Notes: a model not told the origin generated them from the letters alone. Shown: positions 32,981 to 43,868, counted from the stretch's first letter. The stretch is 64,000 nt of DNA from Shinisaurus crocodilurus (GCA_021292165.1 JAHFWL010000197.1:1-64000), one strand, 5' to 3'. A program made the numbers and translations.

Positions 32981-34261
32981 CCGCAGTAAATGAAGTCCCA
33001 TAAGGTTTACTGAGGTAACATTTGCATATGTAAAGCAGTATCAAACCTCTACAACTCTGCATAAATGTTAAACACTATTGTAACTGTTAATTTACATAAG
33101 CGGTATACTATTACCTGTGGGTGATAAATTCAGCCATATTGACCATTGCATTTCTTGTGCATGATATAAAAGGGAACTTGTTCCAATCCTTAAAAGAACT
33201 GCTTAAATATAATCCTTTTCTCTTGCACTAAAAGAACACACAGTTCGCCAAACATAGACATTGCTTCTCTGGGCCCTGTTTATTAAACACTTATCAATAA
33301 CCATTTAATATTCACAGGAACTACCTCCTGCTTCCAATATCCCTAAAATATATGTCATGTAAGCAAACCTGCCAACTTTGACATGTAAACAAATTCACAC
33401 ATAGAAACTGTCTGAACAAAAGCTGCCATGTAACACACTTTGAGGAAACAGCACACAGAAATAAGAGTGCCCAATCAACTGTTATAATATATGCATGTAC
33501 TGAAACACAGCAGAACACATATGTAGCATTCCCCACATCTGTATTATTGTTCCTATTTCAACACAGCCAACAAATGGTCTTCTGCTATAATACATGCAAT
33601 AGATAACTGTTCTTCTTGGGTGGTAGCTCACTTGATCATTCTGCCATATAACCCACTTGAGTCATAAAGTAAATCCACAGAAATACAACTGAACAATTGC
33701 TCAGTTATGCCACACACCCAGGACTTTGGATAAATTATAATGAGCTGAAAGGAAGGAGGAGTAGGGGGAGACTTTAAGGTCTGTTCTAGTATCAATGGGT
33801 ATTTTAAGTCTGTTTGTTTTCCTTTCAAGTAGTTCTCAAGCTTTCAAAAGAGGTAAAAACTATAACAAAATGGTGTTTCCTGAGGGAAACTTTGTCAAGA
33901 TTCCATACAGCTGTGAAAAATTGATTATTCTTTCTGAGAACTTTGCTTAAAACTGTGGAAATTTACTTAACATGTTTCTCTCATGGCAAAATGGGTCCTT
34001 TGCTGTTTTTTTAGCTTGCCCCTTGAAAGTGTAATCCTTTCAGAAGTGTGACATTGTCATCATAATTGCGTTTCTCCTTGTTAATATGCACAATTGCTAC
34101 AAGGTTATTAGCCGCTGAAAAAATTCTGATGTTCATGCAATTAACTTCTGTATTGTGCAAAGCAGGGAAATATCACTAAACCTTCAATAATATAAAAGAA
34201 GAAAGTGCTGTCACAGTGTTACTGATGTCCAACAAAAAGGGTAGCGCCCAAACAATGAGAG
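32981..34261. other. Repeat-poor unique DNA; candidate conserved noncoding stretch
   Basis: No repeat terminus recognised. 33985-34200 is AT-rich with TAAT/ATTA words and no simple repeats, for example GCGTTTCTCCTTGTTAATAT and GTTCATGCAATTAACTTC. Sequence like this near a neural protocadherin could be a distal enhancer; that is inference. Confidence 0.3.
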
Positions 34262-34612
34262 CAACAGCAGTAATTTTGCTAATAAGCCACAGTGGCTTGT
34301 TAACCACCCCCCACACATGCCAGTCGCATGCTGGCTCATTTCCCTAATGACCCTCACCAGGCACGGGTCATCATGACGTGTGAACCTGGCGAGGATGGCT
34401 GGCTGGGGTGGTTAACGAACCACCCAGCAACCCTACAACAGAGTCTGCATCCTGGGTGGTTTGTTAACCACCCAACCAGCCATCCTTGCCAGGTTCGCAC
34501 ATCACAACAACTTGCGCCCAGCAAGGGTAATTAGGGAAATGAGCCGGCATGCGCGGGGGTGGTTACCAAGCCCCCGTGGCTTATTAACCATCCTCGTGTC
34601 ATGCGAACCCAG
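34262..34612. repeat. Large fold-back element (about 350 bp)
   Basis: AAGCCACAGTGGCTTGTTAACCACCCCC on the left pairs with GGGGGTGGTTACCAAGCCCCC..GTGGCTTATTAACC on the right; GCATGCTGGCTCATTTCCCTAAT pairs with TTAGGGAAATGAGCCGGCATGC. The inner pair is GGATGGCTGGCTGGGGTGGTTAAC and GTTAACCACCCAACCAGCCATCC. Outer text GCGAACCCAG suggests kinship with 44885-45225. Confidence 0.7.
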
Positions 34613-35029
34613 TCACTAAGTTCAACATGTCTTGAGCTGAATAAAGGTTTCCACCACATGAAATGTTAATGAGAGGGATGATATGGTGGGTGAGGTGGAT
34701 TTGAAGATGACAATGGTGGCTACTCCAGAGAGCCACGCTGGCCACTTTCCAGCTCACGCCTGCCTCGATACTTAAAGGTGTGGCCAGCTGGCTCCTGCCT
34801 CAACCAGTCCCACACAGCAAGAATTTGTTGCAGATCTCATTTATAAATATTGGAATAAAGCTTTGGCCCTTCTTCACTCAATACCTGTGTCTTGCTTCTT
34901 TCTTCCAGATGTGGATGCAGTAGGCATGCTGCCAAGTTCCAGTCAAAGAGGAACTAGAGGGCGGCTTTGAGGATCCACGTGGGTCAGAATAATGAAGGCA
35001 CACAATATCCTGGTGCCCAGTTCTATTTA
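34613..35029. other. No recognised feature
   Basis: No exon or repeat end was identified in this spacer. Confidence 0.35.
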
Positions 35030-35095
35030 TTTATTATATTTTTGAATCGCCCATCCAGCCAGTCATCCGGCCACTCTGAGCGATGTACAGTCTAA
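35030..35095 (-). mobile_element. LINE 3' end fragment, minus strand
   Basis: TTTGAATCGCCCATCCAGCC..ATCCGGCCACTCTGAGCGATG matches 39597-39690. Confidence 0.55.
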
Positions 35096-35117
35096 TTAAA
35101 TACAAGAAAAAAACAAC

Positions 35118-35297
35118 GTCAGTTAGCCCTGGGAGGGGCAGTCCAACTGGAGCAGGCCCTGATGTTCCCTCTGCCTGCTCCTGCTGCCTTTGCTTCTCCT
35201 TCTTGCCCACAGGGCCCTTGATGTCAGTTAGCTCTGGGGGGGGGGGAGTCCAACTCGAGCAGGCCCTGATGTTCCCTCTTCCTGCTCCTGCCACCTT
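35118..35297. repeat. Tandem duplication, period 105 bp
   Basis: GTCAGTTAGCCCTGGGAGGG...GGAGCAGGCCCTGATGTTCCCTC recurs 105 bp downstream as GTCAGTTAGCTCTGGGGGGG...CGAGCAGGCCCTGATGTTCCCTC. ORFs over it are duplicated shadows, not a protein repeat. Confidence 0.8.
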
Positions 35298-35982
35298 CCA
35301 TGAAGTTCTATCCATGTGGAACCTGCAAACCGTTTTAAAAGTGGCCACTTTACAGGTGGCACCAAGTAAGGGGCATCCAAGATGGAAGCACACATAGGGA
35401 GTGACTTGAGTCCCTCCCCCATTTTCCTTCCGCTCTGTTTTTCCTGTAACTGCCATGGGCAGATTTTGACAATCCCCAACTCCTAGAAACTCCGGTGCAC
35501 AAAGCTGCTAACCTGGCACTGGCTTAAACACTAATCTTATTATTTCTAGTGTGCCTACAATAACTAGATGCTGCACATAAAATACAGCAAAAGATGCAAC
35601 TGGTGTCCTCAGGCTTGCAATCTAAGAGACTAGACACACATGGGAAGGCAAAAGGTAGAGCTACAAGATTAGTAGCTTGGGATTAGTCCCAAGCACATGG
35701 GACGAGAGGCAAGGTTTGGTTTTGGTTTTGTAAACACACCCACACAAGGATTCAGATGGTGGCCAGGAGGTAAACAATTCCAACAGTAGGGAGAATGCAG
35801 CGGGAGAATTAAGCATTTAATTTGGGGGTTTTACAGAAGGCAAAGGTACCAGAGGAACAACGAGAAGGAGCACAGAGAGAGGAAAGAGTGGACAGGTGGG
35901 AGCAGAGACATTTTAAGGTCAATAGAAGTTTAAATAGAACCTATATAAAAGCCAATTCCCAAGATTCTGTTATACTCTAGTG
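35298..35982. other. No recognised feature
   Basis: About 680 bp without exon or clear repeat terminus. Confidence 0.35.
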
Positions 35983-36978
35983 CAGCAGGGTTGAATCCCT
36001 TTCAGGTCATGGGCCAAATTCCATTTCAGAGAAGCGTTTGGGGGCCACATTCTTGTGCTGGATAGGGCCAAAGACCAAAGGGTTGGCGCAAAAGGGGCAG
36101 GATCAAAATATGAAAAAAAAAAAAAACACGACAGTACAGTAAAACCTTGGATTGCAAGTAACTTGGTCTGAGAGTGTTTTGCAAGACAAGCAAATTTTTA
36201 AAATAAATTTTAACTTGATAAACAAGCGACGTCTTGCAATACAAGTACTGTCGTACGGTCAAGAAAAATGAAGACTTTACAGTATCATTCTTTATTGCAG
36301 CTTAAATTAAAAATATGTGTACAAATTTCTTATGGGGAATTTCGCTTTGATATACAAGTGCGTTGGATTACAAGCACGTTTCCAGAACGAATTATGCTTG
36401 CAATCCAAGGTTTTACTGTATAGTTTATCTTACAGCCAGTAACTAAGGGCTTCTCTACACCAAGCACTCGGGATTCCGCAGTCTCACGGTAGTTTCCAGG
36501 TGCTTTACATGACGTCATCCTCCAGGGCCTCTCCTGTACTTTCCAAGCATTCCTGCGGCTTTTTTTTTAGAGCGAGGAAAGTGTAATATCTGAAAATGGC
36601 GGAATGAACTGCAATGAGAAGCGTGTGTATTTTTGCAATTCTGCTACACCACAGCGCCACCTTGTGTTAGTGGAATGGAACATATAGAAAGGCAGAGAAA
36701 GAAAGGAAAAAAACGCAGAAAAGAAACGTGTAAAGAAGCCGATCTTAATCCCACAAAAAATCTGAAAGCAGAGGCCACAGTGAAGTGGCAGGTTAAAAGC
36801 CATTTCAATCTTTTAGAAGGTGTGTGGGGGGGACAACTGCAGAAGAGCCAGGAGACCACCAAGTGAGCAGTGGTCAGGGAAAGCGGGTGGAGCATGACCA
36901 TCTGGGGAACCCTGGGGGGCAGACTGGAATGCCAGGAGGGTTGGATTTGGCTGGCAGGCCTGTGGTTCTGCATCCCTG
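35983..36978. mobile_element. hAT element (996 bp) with nested Tigger-like MITE
   Basis: Ends CAGCAGGGTTGAATCCC and GGTTCTGCATCCCTG. Flanks CTCTAGTG (35975-35982) and GTCTAGTG (36979-36986) are an 8 bp duplication with one mismatch. The left part (GGGCCAAATTCCATTTCAG, GGGGGCCACATTC) matches the hAT fragment at 7041. The Tigger-like insertion at 36137-36418 and possibly other DNA account for much of its length. Confidence 0.75.
36137..36418 (+). mobile_element. Tigger-like (Tc1/mariner) MITE, copy 1 (282 bp)
   Basis: Ends CAGTAAAACCTTGGATTGCA and TGCAATCCAAGGTTTTACTG are exact inverted repeats flanked by TA on both sides (36135-36136, 36419-36420). The subterminal GTAACTTGGTCTGAGAGTG is shared, inverted, with 41757-42015. 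Too short for a transposase. Confidence 0.9.
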
Positions 36979-36986
36979 GTCTAGTG

Positions 36987-37387
36987 TGACCCAAGGACAG
37001 AGCTACACCCACAAGAGGAAAATAAAGTGTTGCATTTGGAGACAATGGCACAATGGGAGCAAAAGCTTCCCACTGACTGTGACACTGTGTGGTCACTTGG
37101 AGGAAACAATTTCTTCCCTCCACCTTCCAAAAGCAGCCTAAGGACTGCAAGAGAGGGAGGAATGTGTTTTCAAAAACCCAGGAGATGGTTTAGGGACATG
37201 AGGGAAAGAGGCAATGCAGGTTTTGGCTTGCCAGTTATGCCCTCCTTCAGCTGGTCAGTTCAGCCTAACAGTCATTCACTTCCTTCCAACACCACTAATC
37301 AGTGAGGAGATATTTGCAATCATTGTATGTGGAGTAAGCGGTGAGGTGGGGGGCAGGTGGGATGATGTGGAAAGGACTTGGACTCTG

Positions 37388-37390
<3 letters not shown>
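36987..37390. other. No recognised feature
   Basis: Spacer of about 400 bp ending at a CA microsatellite; no gene seen. Confidence 0.35.

Positions 37391-37418
<28 letters not shown>
37391..37418. repeat. (CA)n microsatellite
   Basis: CA dinucleotide run. Confidence 0.95.
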
Positions 37419-37499
37419 CAATCAAACTTAACAAGCTTTCAGCTACTACTGAAAGAAATACCAGTCTGGGAGAGAAGTAATCCATGTACATACACACAC

Positions 37500-38000
37500 A
37501 ATTTCTGGCACTCCTAAACTAGCATCACTCATTGCTCTCAGTTTAATGGAAGTTACCCAATATTCCTCTTAAGTGAGATAAGCAATGCAGAAATGGTCAG
37601 AAATGGAGATTCAGACCATTACCCTTCTGAATGTTTACTTTCAAAAGGTTCGAGGTATCCCACAAATGTAAACAAATATCTCGATTGTCTGTTTTTATAT
37701 AAATGACCTTCCCTAAAAACCCTTATGTCTACTGAGATGAACCCAGAGGATGTTTGGCATCCAATGTTACAGGCTAAAATAAATAACTTCCATTTATGAA
37801 TGGCTTTAATGTGGCTTTTCAGTGTTACAGCTAGGTTAAAATTACTATTAACAGCACTTTCACTGAAACACACACGTTAAAGATGTTTAATAGTCAGGTT
37901 CAGTCTGAAGCCAATTAATTTTTATTGGCTGTTAACCTAGATATAAAGCCTAGTCCACCATCAGTTAAGACAGAGTATCTGGAGGTTAGACCAGTTGAAA
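37500..38000. other. Repeat-poor AT-rich DNA, candidate conserved noncoding
   Basis: About 37620-37990 lacks repeat ends and simple repeats. It has forkhead-like TGTAAACAAATAT and homeodomain-like CCAATTAATTTTTATTGGCTG. Function is not shown; it is a candidate only. Confidence 0.3.
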
Positions 38001-38395
38001 TCACTAACTTTAAATCAACTTAAAATTCAGAACAACACATCCATAATGTTTTGCCTACTTGGCTCACGTGCTCTGCGTTACAGCAGCACTTCTTGGCATC
38101 AAACTTTCTCCAGCAGCTGTAGTGCTTTTCCATGTGGCCAGATCGCAGTTCTGGCCAACGGAGGGAACTTCAAGGACACCACCACCAAAAGGAAGTCTCC
38201 TTACACTAATATGCCAGAGAGAAGGCCAGGCAATATGACTTGGTCAGGTTCTCTCATTGGTCTGAGCAATGAGGAGACCTGTCCTTACCGGATACAGCTC
38301 CACCACAATGCAGTACCTATAGCACCTTGTCCCGTGCCTTCAAGCCTCTTGTTGCCTCTCCCCTCACCCCAGTCCACTGCTACCAGTTGTCCCTA

Positions 38396-38625
38396 ACATC
38401 CTCATCCGAGCTGGTAGTGGTGGTACTTTTGTATGGGAACCGTTTGGCTCCCACCTGAGGCAGGTGGCAGCCATCTTAGTTCAACCTGCAAATGCACTGC
38501 CTGATGTCGATGTCAGGCAATGCATTGTGGGAGATCTCAGATGGCTGCCACCAGCTTCGGAGGGGAGCCAAACAGCTCCCATACAGAAGCAATACTGCTA
38601 CCCACTTTCATGAGGATGTGGGGGG
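38396..38625. repeat. Fold-back element (about 230 bp)
   Basis: Arms: TGTATGGGA, TTTGGCTCCC and GGTGGCAGCCATCT on the left mirror AGATGGCTGCCACC, GGGGAGCCAAA and TCCCATACA on the right, around TGCCTGATGTCGATGTCAGGCA. Outer ends CATCCTCATCC and ATGAGGATGTG also pair. Probably a MITE. Confidence 0.7.
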
Positions 38626-38735
38626 GGGAGAGAAGGGGGAGAAATGGAGTGAAAAAGAAGTGCACACATACACAAGTACACGGGGGGGGGGAAGAAAGCA
38701 CACCTGTGCGCGCACACACTCTCTCCATGGAATCT

Positions 38736-39320
38736 TGTTGGAGTCCGCTACTGGGGGGGAAAACAAAGTTAAATACAATGTTCCCCAGCAGCAGCAGCAG
38801 ATGTAGCAGCGGTGTGGGCTTAGTGGTCAAGGCTAGTCCAGTAAGTAAAATAAACACAAGCCAGTTTACTTAGCAAAAAGGTTTACTAGAAACTGTGACT
38901 TGAAAATAAAACAGGAACAGAGCATACAGAGAGTGCTATATACAAAAATACAGTGAACAGCCAGTTAGACACACAAAAATGAATGTCTGTCTAACCATAC
39001 AAAACTTACTCATCAAGAACTCCGCCAAACTCCTTACTCACAACTTCTCATGCCCAACTATTAACACCCAACAAGAATACAATGTCATGTACAGGCTTTT
39101 ATACATTATGTGCAGTCATCCCTATTGTATGAGGTAATGCCACCTGCATACAATTACTACTCCCTGCTCCACCGTCCTTGGAGCCACCTAGAAAAAACTG
39201 TATTTGGGGCAAAGGGGAATTAGCTCATAGCTAGACCTTGAACAGGACTGCACACCTGTTACCAAGGCAGACTTTCTTGCCCGAAGGCAAAACCAGAATA
39301 TTAGACTCCATATTCTGACA
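38736..39320 (-). mobile_element. Solo LTR (585 bp), minus strand
   Basis: It starts TGTTGGAG and ends TTCTGACA. AATCT is duplicated exactly at 38731-38735 and 39321-39325. On the minus strand a TATAAAAG box lies at about 39099, giving the orientation. No internal retroelement region remains. Confidence 0.8.
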
Positions 39321-39448
39321 AATCTGAGTAAGGGCCAAAACAAATATTACATTAAAAATATATCTAGCAGCTATATCTTGTTTAAAAAGTGCCCTATCCT
39401 GCCACTAGGATCCCAATCCAGATCAGGCCCTCTGCACTTACACTAGAG

Positions 39449-39873
39449 CAGGGGTTCTTAACCTGTGGGGTACGCCTCCCCAGGGGAGGTTTGGACTGAC
39501 TCCCGGGGAGGTGTGAGTAGCCCAACTATAAATTGTTTATTTTACAAGTGCATAGCAGTGCAGCTTGGCGGTTGTCCCAACCTCATTTCTTTCTACTAAT
39601 CTTATTTATTTATTTATTTGTTATATTTATGAATCGCCCATCTGGCCAGACATCCGGCCACTCTGAGCAATGTACAGTCCAATAATCTTGGGAGCTACGC
39701 CGTTCATTTAATTGAATATGCTTTTTTTTTTTTAGTCCAGAGACAGAGCATAAACTAAAAAGTGCAAACTTGTCCTGCCTAAGCCTAAATTTTGGGCCAT
39801 TAACACATGGGAGGCATGGGTCATAAGATTTTTCACAAGGGAGGTGTGACACCAAAAAGGTTAAGAACCACTG
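39449..39873. mobile_element. SPIN-like hAT element (425 bp)
   Basis: Perfect 8 bp duplication CACTAGAG at 39441-39448 and 39874-39881. Ends CAGGGGTTCTTAACCTG and GGTTAAGAACCACTG. The terminus resembles, from memory, SPIN-type hATs. A LINE 3' end fragment (about 39597-39690) is nested inside. No transposase. Confidence 0.88.
39597..39690 (-). mobile_element. LINE 3' end nested in the SPIN-like hAT
   Basis: TTATTTATTTATTTGTTATATTTATGAATCGCCCATCTGGCC..ATCCGGCCACTCTGAGCAATG, same tail as 35030-35095. Confidence 0.6.
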
Positions 39874-39881
39874 CACTAGAG

Positions 39882-40354
39882 TAAAAATGAAGAATAAAAA
39901 CCAAAAACACATAGCTGGATTTCAAGAATTGTTTGGTCCCGAAGAGTTTGATCCTTTAAAATTAAAATGGTTCCTTTTGAATTGCATGATTTTTACACTG
40001 GAATACTCCCCCAATCCACCATCAAATTAAAGTGTGCATTGGTGTCAATGATTGCACAATAAAAATCATAGATCCAGCACTTGCCAGTGCGACCATGGCA
40101 CACAAAAATGAATCTTCATTCTTTTTACAAGAAATCCTTCCCCCAAACCACCATCAAATCATAGGTTGCCTCTGTATCTACTTATGCATTCTATGATTTG
40201 ATGGTTGTTTTGATGGCATCTAATATCAAATCATGTGGATCCATGGCTTGGATCCATCTTTTTGTGCCACAGCAGTGCTGGCAACCTGTGACTATTACTG
40301 ATTTTTACTGGGTAGGCTACAGAAGCCAATGTAAGCTTTAGTTTGATGGTAGTT
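39882..40354. other. No recognised feature
   Basis: AT-rich spacer of about 470 bp. An ATCAAATCATAGG/ATGATTTGATGG palindromic texture near 40150-40210 was not resolved into an element. Confidence 0.35.
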
Positions 40355-40485
40355 TCATTTCATTTATTACATTTCCATACCATGCAATAACCAAAACTCT
40401 CTGGCCACTTTACAAAGATTTAAAAAAACCTTAAAAATACAATATTGCACATAATATAAAAACATTTACATACAAACATATAGAC

Positions 40486-40519
<34 letters not shown>

Positions 40520-40935
40520 ATTTTAGCGATCAACAATAAGAAATCCCAGGACCCAATTGAAAACTTTATCATATGCTGCCAAATGCCTGAGAGTAGAGAA
40601 AGGTCCTAACCTGGTGCCAAAAAGATAACAATGTTGGCACCAGGCGGGCCTCGTAGGGGAGATCATTCCATAACTGGAGACTCACCACTGAGAAGGCCCT
40701 CTCCCTTGTTGCCACCTTCTGAGCATCCCTCAGAGGAGGCACCTGGAGGAGAGCCTTTAAGGATGGCTGAGTCCAGCATATGGGTAAGTTCATGCTGGGA
40801 GAGGTGCTATAGCACATATGGTGCTCCCGAGGCATGTAAGGCTTTATAGATTGAAACCAGCACCGTGAATCAGGTTTGGAAGCATACAAGCAGCCTGGGC
40901 CAGAATCGGTGTTTGACATTAGTCTCATGTAGAAA
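40355..40935 (-). mobile_element. L2-like LINE 3' end, minus strand
   Basis: The minus-strand reading includes KVATRERAFSVVSLQLWNDLPYEARLVPTLLSFWHQVRTFLYSQA, the same C-terminal segment as at 2590-2725 plus. The tail (ATTTCATTTATTACATTTCC..AAAACTCTCTGGCC) and a (CA)n run at 40489-40519 lie on its 3' side. Confidence 0.75.
40489..40519. repeat. (CA)n microsatellite
   Basis: CA dinucleotide run inside the LINE 3' region. Confidence 0.95.
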
Positions 40936-41213
40936 TCATGTCAATTCATGGTTATGTGAGTTTTTTAAAAATTTGATCTGACTTTTACCTTCTTGCCATT
41001 TTGTGACTGGCCATGCCACCTATGGCAGGCTTTGTGCTGGCACTCACTGCACTGCCACGAGATTCCACGTGTCCACTGGCCCAAAGAATTTAGGGACCCC
41101 TGGCTTGCAGACTAACTTTTTCATCTTCTTTCCTTTCCTTCATCCTTTATTTCACTGCAGCCAAGTTTGGACATTTGCGAGCAAGAAGTCTTTTATACAT
41201 GTTGAGGAATTTA

Positions 41214-41303
41214 CAGCGCAATCCTATGCATGTCGCCTGAGAAGTAAGTCCCACTGAACTCAGCGGGGGTTACTCCCAAGTAAGTGGACACAGGACTGCA
41301 GCC
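41214..41303. mobile_element. MITE of the AAGTAAGTCCCACTGAA type
   Basis: CGCAATCCTATGCATGTCGC..GAAGTAAGTCCCACTGAACTC..GGTTACTCCCAAGTAAGTGG..AGGACTGCAGCC: inverted CAATCCTATGCATG/CAGGACTGCAG ends and an inner fold. Relatives at 48966-49066, 53538-53640 and 53905-53976. Confidence 0.65.
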
Positions 41304-41756
41304 TTGCTTAAAACTGAAACATTTTGATCGTGATGTATTTCCTCCTGCTGATAGTTTAGCGGTATGCATTCATTAATGAACAGTTTGTCAGGACAAAGCA
41401 CGAGATTTGTCACATAGTTTGTCCTTGAGTAGTTGATTAAAAAAAACACACATACCATCCCGCAAATAAATAGTTGGCACAGGCAGTGGAGAAGCCAGAT
41501 TGGAGCCATGGGGTGGGGAGAGGGCCTCTTTAACCTCCCAACCCCCCCCCCCAAGTTCTAAGTGGAATACACACACACCTGTTATTTGCAATGGGACCTT
41601 TCCTCTGATTGCTCCTCCCGAGGCCCAATTCTGAATGGGACCACAGCAGGGGCAAAAGGTTAAAGCCCCCTCAGCCATGCCATGGTCCCAATCCCGCCCT
41701 CACTGCACCAGCTATTTATTGATTAAAGAAAAATACAACTATGTAAGAGCAAACTA
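41304..41756. other. No gene; possible fold-back around 41460-41705
   Basis: GCCCAATTCTGAATGGGACCA and ATGGTCCCAATCCCGCCC recall the fold-back at 31688-31990 but are not fully aligned. A C homopolymer lies at 41543-41552. Confidence 0.3.
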
Positions 41757-42015
41757 CAGTAATACCTTGGATTGAGAGCATAATTTCTTCCGGAAACGTG
41801 CTTGTAATCCAAAACACTCTTATATCAAAGCGAGTCTCTGGTGGGCGTAAGCGGGGCCGATTTCGGCCCGCTATGCCCGCTCGAGGCAAGCGGTTACATC
41901 CCTACACTTGTCTTGCAAGACCTTGCTCGTTTATCAAGTCAAAAATTTTTAAAAAAATTTGCTTGTCTTGCAAAACGCTCTCAGACCAAGTTACTTGCAA
42001 TCCATGGTATTACTG
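41757..42015 (-). mobile_element. Tigger-like (Tc1/mariner) MITE, copy 2 (259 bp)
   Basis: Ends CAGTAATACCTTGGATTGAG and TGCAATCCATGGTATTACTG, flanked by TA on each side (41755-41756, 42016-42017). The interior differs from copy 1 by a GC-rich stretch (GCGGGGCCGATTTCGGCCCG near 41855). Confidence 0.88.
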
Positions 42016-42050
42016 TATGTGATAAAACGTCATATCTACTATGGCACTTA

Positions 42051-42186
42051 GGGTGCAATCCTATACATGTTTAGACAGAAGAAAGTCCTACAACTCCCAG
42101 CATTCCCGAGCCAGCCATGCTAGCTGGGGAATACTGACAAGTTGTAGGACTTTTTTTTCTGTCTAAACATGCATAGGATTGCACCC
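42051..42186. mobile_element. Palindromic MITE, TGCAATCCTATGCATG family, copy 4 (136 bp)
   Basis: Best-kept copy. GGGTGCAATCCTATACATGT and ACATGCATAGGATTGCACCC are the ends, with TTA directly outside both (42048-42050, 42187-42189). The middle folds through CCCAGCATTCCCGAGCC..GCTAGCTGGGGAATAC. Confidence 0.85.
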
Positions 42187-42189
42187 TTA

Positions 42190-43152
42190 GTTAGCTAAAC
42201 ATGGATATTTTTGTGATAATTGTTCTCATTAATGGAGAGAATTGTTTTTGATACGGTTAGGGAAACTTAATTGATAGAAAATTGTCATTTATTAGGTGGC
42301 TAATTGGTCAGGAAAAGAATTTGAAACTGGGAACCACTTTATTGAGTGAAGATGAAAGAGCTGACTGGTTACTGTTAGGTATGCTTACTGCATAATGTAG
42401 AAGAGCTGAATTATCCTCACACTGAATGCTTGCAATACAGAACTGCTAAGCTTTGCCATAGAGATCCTATGCTGTAATTCCTATTGGCTGAAATTACTAC
42501 TAGAATGAGAGGCTTTGAGCTACACTAGCAGTTTGGATCTGGCTTAACCAATTTTCCAGTTGGTTTGGAGCCACAAAGACAAAAAGGAGCTATAGGAGCC
42601 TTTCTGCTGCCACCTGCTGGTTGGAGTCTGTACTGGCATGCACACAATTTGCCCCTCTTCACTGCTGGAACATGACATGTATTGCAGTGCACCCAATTTG
42701 CTGCCACCCCTTGTTGGAGCAGGATAGATTGCAGTGCTCTCAAATTTCTACCTCTTCATGGATCACACAAGGGACCCTTACTCACAGACAGCATCCTTGA
42801 ATTCAAGGCCAAAGTACACAGACTTCAATTGGCACATCTAGACCTTGGGAGGAGGTGAGAAGTTTTGGACCATGTTGCATATATAGATATCCAACATATC
42901 CATATATCCAACTGGGACTATGTTGAGACTGACTGTGTTGGATATATTTCCAGTTTGGTCTATGTTGCTAACCTTCATTGATGCACTCTTTGTTGTTTTA
43001 AATAAATATGGTTGTTTGTCCACATTGTGTGTGTGTGTGGGGGGGGGGGGCTGGAAGACTGTTGCCCAGACATTCAAATTGCAGCCCCAGGTTTTCTTGG
43101 GTGGGGGTTCGAGCCAGAACCTAATAAAAAATAAGGTGAATAACCCCTAGAT
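42190..43152. other. No recognised feature
   Basis: About 960 bp. A GT run followed by a G homopolymer lies at 43027-43050. No exon or repeat ends identified. Confidence 0.35.
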
Positions 43153-43290
43153 CAAGGTTGGGCAACTTGTGGCCCTCCAGATGTTGTTGGACTGCAACTC
43201 CCATCAGCCTTAGCCAGAATAAGCAATGGTGAAGGATGATGGGAATTGCAGTCTATCAACATCTGGAGGCCCACATGTTCCCCATCGCTG
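43153..43290. mobile_element. Fold-back hAT MITE, GGGCAACTTGTGGCCC type
   Basis: CAAGGTTGGGCAACTTGTGG...GTTGTTGGACTGCAACTCCCATCAGCC on the left and GATGATGGGAATTGCAGTC..CATCTGGAGG..CATCGCTG on the right. Target duplication not readable. Confidence 0.65.
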
Positions 43291-43369
43291 CCCCTGACAT
43301 TTGACCTAGCCCTGGGTGCTGACCCAAGGGTTACTTTTGATTAGTACTTAACCTGGATATGCTGGCATG

Positions 43370-43570
43370 GTTTTAAGAAGGTTTCTTTTTCTTTCCTTTT
43401 TTAGCAGTATGGTTGTATATTATTTCTGTTATGCTGGTTTATTGTGATCAATATTTGATTTTTCTATTCGATGTTTTTATTGTTCTTAAATTTTTGTAAG
43501 CTACCTTGTAATGAGCTATCTTAAAAGGCAGGATAGAACTATATAATATAAATAAAACAATAAATACATA
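43370..43570 (+). mobile_element. LINE 3' end (GTAAGCTACCTTG type)
   Basis: TTTGTAAGCTACCTTGTAATGAG..AAAAGGCAGGATAGAACTATATAATATAAATAAAAC is the common LINE 3' tail seen also at 51590-51810. Confidence 0.5.
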
Positions 43571-43868
43571 TTCAGCAGGCTCTTTGTCTTTTATTTTGTT
43601 GAGGTCAGGCATGGGCAAACTGTGCTCTTCCAGGAGTGTAATTTGCCTTAAAAACAAGGGCCATACCCACTGCGTGCCTTGTTTTAAAGGGGAAATGCAA
43701 CTATTTTGCCACCTCTGCCACCATACCACCGAAATTTGGTGGCAATGTGGCTGTGATTTTGGTGGCAGCATGTGTGTATGAGAGAGAGAATTGTCCCCCG
43801 GACTCTCTGAAGTCGTTTAGGTCCTTATGTTACCATCTTCTCTTTCATTGCTTATGCATGCTGTAAAC

